From: Candidatus Mediterraneibacter faecavium
Lineage (GTDB): Bacteria; Bacillota; Clostridia; Lachnospirales; Lachnospiraceae
DNA: 38,247 nt
Reading direction: 5' to 3'
Assembly (NCBI GenBank): GCA_019119995.1
Contig: DWVY01000030.1
Coordinates: forward strand, 1 to 38,247
This document shows positions 6,855 through 12,750 of the stretch, piece by piece. The notes under the pieces were generated by a model that saw only the letters and a list, made by a program, of their open reading frames with translations, searched no databases and was not told the origin of the DNA. Made by a program: the position numbers and the translations under genes. How positions within the stretch are numbered: the first letter of the stretch is position 1; each line of letters opens with the position of its first letter.

Positions 6855-7643
6855 TTATTCCTTTTCAACCGGATAATACAGTTTTTCATAATCCAGCATA
6901 GTCTTGAGCACCGGTGTTATATGCTTTTTGGCGAGGTATATATTAAGAAGCAGGGCCGGGATCCACCACGCTGCGTCTGCCCATGTAAATGAGGAGACGG
7001 AGCACAGAAGACTGTAGAAAACCGTATTTTCCAAAAGGAGAAGGGCGCTCCAGTAGACGGATACAAATGTGGCGCTGCTTCGTTCTGTTACCATGTCAGG
7101 ACATACCTTCAGCGCTTCCCTCCGGTTGCCCGGATCCGGATTCAGGCTGAAAGCGATAAGTGTAAAGAATGTCAGGCTGACCTGCACGGCAAGCATCGGC
7201 GGATCCGTCAGTAAGAAAGTCCCAAGCCAGAAGATGCAGACGGCTGTGAGGAGAAACAGCAGGAACAGAACTTTCCACAGCAGGTAGTATCTGAGGCACC
7301 GCAGTTTGTCCTGTTCGTCCGCAGGGCAGGCGTAAAGCGCTCTTGGCAGACTTAAGGGGAGCCTGCGTGAAATGAGCCAGATCACAAAAAGCAGGAGCAG
7401 GATGACCAGGCAGTAGTATATATAAGAATTGGACTGGAGCAGCCCAAGCAGCAGCTCTTTCATCCGGTCCGGATCGTCATACGCCGGAACCCTCACGGCG
7501 CTGTCCACATCCATAAAAAGCTGTATGGTTACGAAATTAACCAGTATTGCTGTAGCTATAATATAGACAAATACATATATAAGAAACAGAGGAAGGCGGT
7601 GCCACACCGAGAGCATCAGCCTGTAAAAAGCAAGTTTTTTCAT
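6855..7643 (-). CDS. Membrane protein, ABC permease-like subunit
   Basis: 262 residues with about six hydrophobic segments (near 16-39, 72-91, 117-142, 147-166, 190-214 and 220-240), the count usual for an ABC-2-type permease. There are no recognisable enzymatic motifs. It overlaps the upstream ATPase gene by four bases (ATGA at 7640-7643) and ends three bases before the GntR start codon, so the three genes are translated as a tight unit. It is the likely membrane partner of the ATPase at 7640-8497. Confidence 0.8.
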   Translation of the reverse strand: MKKLAFYRLMLSVWHRLPLFLIYVFVYIIATAILVNFVTIQLFMDVDSAVRVPAYDDPDRMKELLLGLLQSNSYIYYCLVILLLLFVIWLISRRLPLSLPRALYACPADEQDKLRCLRYYLLWKVLFLLFLLTAVCIFWLGTFLLTDPPMLAVQVSLTFFTLIAFSLNPDPGNRREALKVCPDMVTERSSATFVSVYWSALLLLENTVFYSLLCSVSSFTWADAAWWIPALLLNIYLAKKHITPVLKTMLDYEKLYYPVEKE

Positions 7644-8497
7644 GAGATACAGCCTCCTTTCCTGAGATAGAAGAGCAGTTCCGCAAGGGTGGGGCAGGAT
7701 ACGGCAAGCCCTTCCGTCATGGACGGATCCGGATATTCGGCGAGGGCAGTACTGCCGTACTGTTCGTGGACCGCGGCAAGGATCTTCGGACTGTGCAGGG
7801 AACGGATCTGTTGTTCCGTGCCTTCCAGCAGCACGAAGCGATCCCGGAGACTTTCCTTGTCCATACAGAAGCAGAGTCTTCCCTCATCGATCAGTGCGAT
7901 ATAGTCGCCGATCTGATCCAGGTCCGCTGTCAGATGCGTGGAAAAGAGAACGCTCCGTGTGCCGTCCTCCACAAGCTCCTGCATATAACCTGTAAGCTCC
8001 CGGCGGAAGAGCGGATCCAGTCCCGCGGCAGGTTCGTCCATGATAAAGAGCTTTGCCTGATGAGAGAGGGCGAAAGCAAGCTGGAAACGGGTCTTCTGCC
8101 CTTTGGAAAGTCTGCCAGTTTTCTGTTTCGGATCCAGATGAAAGCGCTCACAGAACTGAAGAAAAAGGCTGTGGTCATATTTGCTGTATGTAGAACCGAA
8201 GTATCTCCCGTTTGCGGAGATGCTCAATCTTTCTTCAAAAATAAACTCATCAAGTACAAAACCGATCTGGTCTTTTGCCTCGTGTTCCATAGTATCCACA
8301 GGACAGCCGTTTACAGAGACGGCGCCGGAATCCTTACGGTACAGATTCATGATCGTGCGGAGCAGGGAAGTCTTGCCTGATCCGTTGCGCCCGATCAGTC
8401 CGAAGATATATCCCGGCTCCAGGGTGAATGAGATATCCTGCAGATGCAGAGTGCCTATCTGTTTATCGAGATGGGAAACTTCCAGTAATGGCTTCAT
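7640..8497 (-). CDS. ABC transporter ATP-binding protein, first gene of the operon
   Basis: 285 residues. I chose the ATG at 8495-8497 because AAAGGAGGG lies just upstream; the longer open frame to 8581 would begin upstream of the promoter. Walker A is GLIGRNGSGKTS, the signature is LSKGQKTRF, Walker B is LFIMDEP with AAGLDPLFRRE, and the switch is STHL. A C-terminal regulatory extension follows. It resembles the ATPase at 5719-6468 in the LSKG signature and the DP(L/V)FRRE block, so the two ATPases are probably paralogues that form a heterodimeric or dual transporter. Confidence 0.9.
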   Translation of the reverse strand: MKPLLEVSHLDKQIGTLHLQDISFTLEPGYIFGLIGRNGSGKTSLLRTIMNLYRKDSGAVSVNGCPVDTMEHEAKDQIGFVLDEFIFEERLSISANGRYFGSTYSKYDHSLFLQFCERFHLDPKQKTGRLSKGQKTRFQLAFALSHQAKLFIMDEPAAGLDPLFRRELTGYMQELVEDGTRSVLFSTHLTADLDQIGDYIALIDEGRLCFCMDKESLRDRFVLLEGTEQQIRSLHSPKILAAVHEQYGSTALAEYPDPSMTEGLAVSCPTLAELLFYLRKGGCIS

Positions 8498-8529
8498 ATA
8501 ACGGTCCCTCCTTTCGGCATGGAAGAATA

Positions 8530-8581
8530 ATACTGTATATGTTGATATATACAGTATATATACACCCTCGGGACATGTCAA
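8530..8581 (-). promoter_or_regulatory. Promoter and GntR (YtrA-type) operator of the ABC operon
   Basis: On the minus strand TTGACA (8576-8581), 17 bp, TATACT (8553-8558) is a near-consensus promoter. Overlapping the -10 box and predicted start is a perfect 11-bp inverted repeat, ATACTGTATAT (8530-8540) and ATATACAGTAT (8547-8557), separated by 6 bp. Binding here would block transcription. The size and symmetry suit a GntR dimer, most likely the product of 6465-6851. Confidence 0.8.
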
Positions 8582-8640
8582 GCGGATATGCGAAAAAGAT
8601 AATAATAGTGGAGAAAGCGCAACACGGAACAGACTTCAGA

Positions 8641-8649
8641 TGATATAAT
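8641..8649 (+). promoter_or_regulatory. Extended -10 promoter of the two-component operon
   Basis: TGATATAAT (8641-8649) is an extended -10 element (TGnTATAAT) with no obvious -35 box at 17 bp. It lies about 95 bp upstream of the response regulator start and is the only good promoter in the divergent intergenic region for this direction. Confidence 0.5.
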
Positions 8650-8744
8650 GAAAACGGTCATACGCGACATATGGCATAAATGCAGGGGAAAGACCGTGTA
8701 AAGTATAAGTAGAAACGGAGATGGGCAGAGAAGGAGCTGATCGT

Positions 8745-9419
8745 ATGAGGATATTGATAGCAGAGGATGAGAAGGATCTGAATCAGATCATAACAAACCG
8801 GCTGAAAGGGGAGCATTACAGTGTGGATTCCTGCTTTGACGGACGGGAGGCGTTGGAATATCTGGAGAGTGCAGAATACGATGCGGCAGTCCTGGATATT
8901 ATGATGCCTGTGATGGACGGCATGAGTGTGCTGAAGAAAATGAGGCGCAGGAACGACAGTACTCCTGTGATACTTCTGACAGCAAAGGACGGTATCGAGG
9001 ACCGGGTAGCGGGGCTCGACGCCGGGGCGAATGATTATCTGGTGAAGCCGTTCGCCTTTGAGGAATTGCTGGCGAGGATCCGGGTGCTTTTGCGGAAGCC
9101 TACGGAAACCCCGAAGACGTGTTATAAGGTGGCGGATCTTGAAGTGCATATGGACACGCAGCAGGTAAAGCGCGGCGGAAAGGAGATCAGGCTGTCCGGC
9201 AAGGAATTTGCCCTGCTCCGCTACATGGTGCAGAATGAAGGGATCGTACTCTCGAGAGACCGGTTGGAGCAGCACCTGTGGAACTTTGATTACGCAGGAG
9301 GCTCTAATGTGATCGATGTCTATATCCGGTATCTGCGTAAGAAGATCGATGAAGGGTATGAGCAGAAGCTGATCCATACTGTGCGCGGTGCGGGCTACGT
9401 ACTCCGTGCGGAGTCCTGA
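8745..9419 (+). CDS. OmpR/PhoB-family response regulator
   Basis: 224 residues from the ATG at 8745, chosen because AAGGAG lies eight bases upstream; the frame is open to 8721. The receiver domain has the acidic pair in IAEDEKD, the phospho-acceptor Asp51 in LDIMMPVMDG, Thr79 in LLTAKD and Lys101 in LVKPF. The C-terminal winged helix carries LSGKEFALLRYMV, the recognition helix SNVIDVYIRYLRKKI and the VRGAGYVL wing. It precedes the sensor kinase by 22 bp. A pair of 11-bp direct repeats ahead of the PepSY gene at 10942 is a plausible binding site. Confidence 0.95.
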   Translation: MRILIAEDEKDLNQIITNRLKGEHYSVDSCFDGREALEYLESAEYDAAVLDIMMPVMDGMSVLKKMRRRNDSTPVILLTAKDGIEDRVAGLDAGANDYLVKPFAFEELLARIRVLLRKPTETPKTCYKVADLEVHMDTQQVKRGGKEIRLSGKEFALLRYMVQNEGIVLSRDRLEQHLWNFDYAGGSNVIDVYIRYLRKKIDEGYEQKLIHTVRGAGYVLRAES

Positions 9420-9441
9420 CAGGGGAGAACGGTACAGAACG

Positions 9442-10854
9442 ATGAAAAAGATTTCGCTGAAATTAAAGCTTACACTATTATATACGTTTTTTATGGCGCT
9501 GCTTACATGTGCATCCCTGGCGATCCTGTTCTCTCTCAGCAGCCGGGAAGTGCTGTCGTCTGCACAGTCGAAGCTGGAGAACAGGGTGCAGGAGGGTGTG
9601 GAGTACATCGCACTCAGGAACGGCGAGATCCGGATCGATTCAGACTTCTATTCGGTGGCCCGGGACGTATATCTGTCATTGTACGATGATGACATGTATT
9701 TTATGTACGGCAGACTGCCCCGGGGCTTCGGACAGCAGCCGGAACTGGCGGACGGAGAGCTGCGGACAATCCGGGACGGGAACAGGGAGTGGTATGTGTA
9801 TGACATGTCATACCGTCTATCCGACGATCAGACCGTGTATATCCGGGGGATCACTTCGATCACGGATGCTGAGGAGAGCTTTACGGTCACTGTGCGGTTC
9901 GCGCTTGTCTTACTGCCGCTGCTGGTGCTGGCGACGGCTGTTATCGGATACCGCTTTACGAGACGGACGCTGGCTCCCGTGCGGAAGATCACGGATACCG
10001 TGCAGAAGATACGGGCGGACGCAGACCTTTCGCGGCGCATCGGGTTTGCAGAGGCGGATCAGGGCGAGGGAAGAGAGCGGGATGAGATATACGTTCTGGG
10101 AAAAACATTTGACGAAATGCTTGAAGAGCTGGAAAACGTATTTCGGAGGGAGCAGCAGTTTACGTCGGATGCATCCCATGAACTGAGGACGCCGGTGAGC
10201 GTGATCCTGGCCCAGTGCGATGCGATGCTTGCGGAAGGAGGCGCGTTTACGGAAGAACAGATCAGCCAGATCAGCCTTATCCGCCGGAAAGCGAAAGGAA
10301 TGTCGGATATGATCGCCCGGCTCCTTTTCCTGTCGCGGGCGGATCAGGGCAGGCAGCCGCTCCATAAAGAGCGGATCAATGTAAGCGAGCTTACAGAGAT
10401 GATCGCGGAAGAGCAGCAGATGCTTGCGGACGCGGACGGCAGGGGGATCCATGTGGAAATGGAGGCCGCTCCTGAGATATGGGCGGAAGTGGATGAGACA
10501 TTTTATATAAGGATGGTGGTAAATCTGATCTCAAACGCTCTGCGGTACAGCCGGGAGAACGGTACTGTCAAAGTGATCCTGAAAGAAACGGGCGGCATGT
10601 TTACGGTGAGTGTGCAGGATCATGGCACAGGGATCGCGCCGGACGCCCTGCCGCATGTGTGGGAACGCTTTTATCAGGCGGATGCAGCAAGAACAGAGGG
10701 AAGCCATGCAGGACTCGGACTGTCTATGGTGAAATGGATCGCAGAGGCCCATGGAGGGAGTGTGGCTGCTGAGAGTACAGAAGGGGTGGGCAGCACATTT
10801 TCGATCATGATCCCAAAAGGTGAAAATGATCCTGAAAAAAATGAGAGACTTTAA
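9442..10854 (+). CDS. Sensor histidine kinase
   Basis: 470 residues from ATG 9442 (AGGGGAG at 9421 upstream; the open frame extends to 9388 inside the regulator gene). Membrane segment 1 is near 8-32, an extracytoplasmic sensor of about 120 residues follows, and segment 2 is near 153-171, then a HAMP linker. The H-box SDASHELRTPVSVI has phospho-acceptor His246, the N-box is NLISNALRYS (about 361-370), G1 is DHGTGIAP (393-400) and G2 is AGLGLSM (423-429). It pairs with the upstream regulator. The PepSY lipoprotein downstream may feed back on the sensor domain, as PepSY proteins often neighbour such kinases. Confidence 0.95.
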   Translation: MKKISLKLKLTLLYTFFMALLTCASLAILFSLSSREVLSSAQSKLENRVQEGVEYIALRNGEIRIDSDFYSVARDVYLSLYDDDMYFMYGRLPRGFGQQPELADGELRTIRDGNREWYVYDMSYRLSDDQTVYIRGITSITDAEESFTVTVRFALVLLPLLVLATAVIGYRFTRRTLAPVRKITDTVQKIRADADLSRRIGFAEADQGEGRERDEIYVLGKTFDEMLEELENVFRREQQFTSDASHELRTPVSVILAQCDAMLAEGGAFTEEQISQISLIRRKAKGMSDMIARLLFLSRADQGRQPLHKERINVSELTEMIAEEQQMLADADGRGIHVEMEAAPEIWAEVDETFYIRMVVNLISNALRYSRENGTVKVILKETGGMFTVSVQDHGTGIAPDALPHVWERFYQADAARTEGSHAGLGLSMVKWIAEAHGGSVAAESTEGVGSTFSIMIPKGENDPEKNERL

Positions 10855-10882
10855 TGTTTCTTTAATCTTTCTCATTTATAGT
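10850..10882 (+). promoter_or_regulatory. Direct-repeat activator site and promoter ahead of the PepSY gene
   Basis: TTTAATGTTTC (10850-10860) is followed directly by TTTAATCTTTC (10861-10871), ten of eleven bases identical and in phase with one helical turn. A -10-like TATAGT lies at 10877-10882. Tandem repeats of this spacing in the -35 position are typical of OmpR-family activator sites. The first repeat overlaps the kinase stop codon. Confidence 0.55.
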
Positions 10883-10941
10883 GGTATCAACGAAAGAAAA
10901 CAAACAAAAAATAAATGAACCATTTGAAGGGAGAAAGAAAA

Positions 10942-11595
10942 ATGAAGAGATTGACAGTAGCAGCAATTATTGCAGTGATGGCGGCGGGAGTATTTACAGG
11001 ATGCGGAAACAGGGGGATGGCGCAGCCGGACAGTACGGCAGGAAAGTCAGCCGAAAGCCAGAACAGCGGCACAGAGAACAACGGCCAGAGTGCAGCGGGG
11101 GTATCGGATAAGACCAGAGCGGATTCAGACTCTCAGGATATCGGAGAAGATGCGGCACTGAAAGCGGCGTTGGAGGCAGCAGGCGTCAGTGAAGCGGATG
11201 CTTCAAGGATCCGGGTATCTCTGGACAGAGATGACGGAAGAACTGTCTATGATGTAAGATTTGATGTGGGGCAGACAGAATATGATTATGAAGTTTTTGC
11301 ATCCGACGGCAAGATCGTAAGCTCTGATGTGGAACAGCGCGATGGCGACAGATATGACGACGATGACAGAAACAGAGGAAATAATGCGGATGTGGCTGTC
11401 AGCCGTGAGGAAGCGGTCGATATTGCGCTGGGAAAAGTACCCGGGGCGACAGAGAATGATATCAGGATCGAACTGGATTACGACGACGGAAGATATAAAT
11501 ATGAAGGGGATATCATATATGAAAGGGTAGAGTATGATTTCGAGATCGATGCCGATTCCGGCGAAGTGATCAGTTGGGGAGAAGAAAGATCATAA
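10942..11595 (+). CDS. Lipoprotein with two PepSY-like domains
   Basis: 217 residues from ATG 10942 (GAAGGGAG upstream). An N-terminal lipoprotein signal ends in VFTGC, so the mature protein should be lipid-anchored at Cys. A Ser/Gly/Gln-rich linker follows, then two PepSY-type modules. The first is at about 70-135 (ALKAALEAAGVSEADASRI, YDVRFDVGQTEYDYEV). The second is at about 150-217 (SREEAVDIALGKVPGA, IRIELDYDDGRYKYEG, VEYDFEIDADSGEV). PepSY domains are thought to inhibit proteases or to sense at the envelope. The gene follows the two-component pair and a candidate regulator site, so it is probably a target and possible modulator of that system. Confidence 0.85.
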   Translation: MKRLTVAAIIAVMAAGVFTGCGNRGMAQPDSTAGKSAESQNSGTENNGQSAAGVSDKTRADSDSQDIGEDAALKAALEAAGVSEADASRIRVSLDRDDGRTVYDVRFDVGQTEYDYEVFASDGKIVSSDVEQRDGDRYDDDDRNRGNNADVAVSREEAVDIALGKVPGATENDIRIELDYDDGRYKYEGDIIYERVEYDFEIDADSGEVISWGEERS

Positions 11596-11618
11596 AAAGA
11601 AGATAAGGCGGACTGCCA

Positions 11619-11651
11619 GTAAAGCCGGCATACCGGGCGTGCCGGCTTTAC
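11619..11651 (+). terminator. Strong hairpin after the PepSY gene
   Basis: GTAAAGCCGGCA (11619-11630) pairs perfectly with TGCCGGCTTTAC (11640-11651), 12 pairs with a 9-nt loop. No U-tract follows, so it may act as an mRNA 3'-end stabiliser or a poor terminator. Confidence 0.55.
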
Positions 11652-11676
11652 CCGCAGGGCTGTGCATGGCTTTTGC

Positions 11677-11705
11677 TTGACGGATTCAGGCAAGTCTGGT
11701 ATAAT
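11677..11705 (+). promoter_or_regulatory. Promoter of tRNA-Cys
   Basis: TTGACG (11677-11682), 17 bp, TATAAT (11700-11705). The predicted start is about 11712, some 33 nt ahead of the mature tRNA. Confidence 0.75.
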
Positions 11706-11744
11706 CGATAAGACGCTTGAATAAAATATAAGTGTTCATAGTCA

Positions 11745-11816
11745 GGCGCAGTAGCCAAGTGGTAAGGCGTGGGTCTGCAACACCCTGATTCACCGGTTCA
11801 AATCCGGTCTGCGCCT
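11745..11816 (+). tRNA. tRNA-Cys (GCA)
   Basis: The acceptor stem GGCGCAG (11745-11751) pairs with CTGCGCC (11809-11815) and the discriminator is T (11816), as expected for tRNA-Cys. The anticodon loop CTGCAAC has GCA at 11777-11779. The T arm is ACCGG-TTCAAAT-CCGGT. The 3' CCA is not encoded (CTTA follows), so maturation needs the CCA-adding enzyme, which is encoded at 20408. It is a single gene with its own promoter and terminator, lying between two PepSY lipoprotein genes. Confidence 0.95.
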
Positions 11817-11825
11817 CTTAGTTTA

Positions 11826-11858
11826 AAGTCCGGGAATACGATTTTCCCGGACTTTTTT
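11826..11858 (+). terminator. Terminator of tRNA-Cys
   Basis: AAGTCCGGGAA (11826-11836) pairs with TTCCCGGACTT (11844-11854) and runs into TTTT, a canonical intrinsic terminator ten bases after the tRNA. Confidence 0.9.
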
Positions 11859-11916
11859 CTATATACAGAAAATGTAGAAAAGTACAGTAGATTTGCACAA
11901 AAGCGAGGTGTGATTT

Positions 11917-12459
11917 ATGAAGAAAAGGTCTATTATAATTCTTGCCGGAATGTTGTTTGGGTTTGTAATGTTGACCGGATGCGGGATGGACCGGTCTGTC
12001 CGGCAGACGCGGACAACTGATGATAACAGTGCACAGCGGGAGCAAGAACTCCAGACGGAGATCGATGCCCTGCAGCAGGAGATTGATGAGCTGAAGAACA
12101 ATCAGGGCAGTCAGGAGCAGCAGAGTGCCGAACCGGCGGATCCCGGGACTGCGGCAGATGATGGACAGACATCAGCGGGGACTCAGAATTCAGATAACGC
12201 GATGCCGCAGTCGGATAACCGGAGCAATCATCATTCGTCCGGCGGTGCTTCTAACGTGGCGGTCAGCCTGGAAGAGGCACAGAACATCGCGCTGAAGAGG
12301 GTGCCGGGGGCGACATCCAGAAATATATCGATCGAGCTGGATTATGACGACGGCTGGTATATTTACGAGGGTGATATCGTGTATGATGGTATGGAATATG
12401 AGTTTGAGATCGATGCAGATACAGGGAACATACTAAAGTGGGAAGAAGAAAGATGGTAG
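11917..12459 (+). CDS. PepSY-domain lipoprotein, paralogue of 10942-11595
   Basis: 180 residues. The lipoprotein signal ends in VMLTGC. Next is a short coiled coil (REQELQTEIDALQQEIDELKN, about residues 43-66) and a Gln/Asp/Ser-rich linker. One C-terminal PepSY module (about 115-180: SLEEAQNIALKRVPGATSR, IELDYDDGWYIYEGDIVY, EYEFEIDADTGNIL) follows. That module matches the second PepSY module of the upstream lipoprotein almost residue for residue, so the two arose by duplication. The coiled coil suggests oligomerisation at the membrane surface. GCGAGGTG upstream is a modest ribosome binding site. No copy of the TTTAAT direct repeat precedes it. Confidence 0.85.
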   Translation: MKKRSIIILAGMLFGFVMLTGCGMDRSVRQTRTTDDNSAQREQELQTEIDALQQEIDELKNNQGSQEQQSAEPADPGTAADDGQTSAGTQNSDNAMPQSDNRSNHHSSGGASNVAVSLEEAQNIALKRVPGATSRNISIELDYDDGWYIYEGDIVYDGMEYEFEIDADTGNILKWEEERW

Positions 12460-12473
12460 AATAGTGTATTATT

Positions 12474-12502
12474 ACGCCGAAGATTAGCTTCGGCGTTTTT
12501 TT
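12474..12502 (+). terminator. Intrinsic terminator after the second PepSY gene
   Basis: ACGCCGAAG (12474-12482) pairs with CTTCGGCGT (12488-12496), followed by seven T. It isolates the surface-protein gene downstream. Confidence 0.9.
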
Positions 12503-12598
12503 GTGGAAAACTCCAGTAAGATGTTGAGAACGGAATTTTATCGAGGGATAACAGTCTGATATATGAAGATAACTATGGAAAATATTGTGAAAAATATG

Positions 12599-12628
12599 TT
12601 GACAAAACAATAGGGGGGGGGGTAAAAT
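12599..12628 (+). promoter_or_regulatory. Promoter with a ten-G tract in its spacer (candidate phase-variable promoter)
   Basis: TTGACA (12599-12604) and TAAAAT (12623-12628) are separated by 18 bp. Ten of those bases are an uninterrupted G run (12613-12622). A loss of one G would give the optimal 17-bp spacing; gain of one or loss of several would weaken the promoter. It is the only strong promoter between the terminator at 12502 and the start at 12751. The predicted 5' UTR is about 115 nt and holds a small hairpin (ATTGAA/TTCAAT, 12689-12705). Confidence 0.7.
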
Positions 12629-12750
12629 GATTGTTGCATAAATATGGAAACTCAGGAGAAATAAGGGACATTTGGGATGGCATGGAAATTGAATGAGCTT
12701 CAATATTTAAAATGTAACTTTCCCAACGGGGAGAATATGGAGGAGAGAAT

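Noticed and set aside
8658..9608. A 316-codon minus-strand frame opposite the response regulator
   Set aside because: It is antisense to a clear OmpR-type regulator, and composition is rich in H, R and L as expected of a shadow frame.
11619..11651. Hairpin after the first PepSY gene as a standard intrinsic terminator
   Set aside because: The stem is strong, but no U-tract follows; it is listed only as a hairpin with reduced confidence.
12613..12622. Poly-G run as a possible sequencing artefact
   Set aside because: Homopolymer length could be off by one, but a run of about ten G in this otherwise AT-rich upstream region is not explained by error alone; the finding stands with the tract length as the uncertain point.
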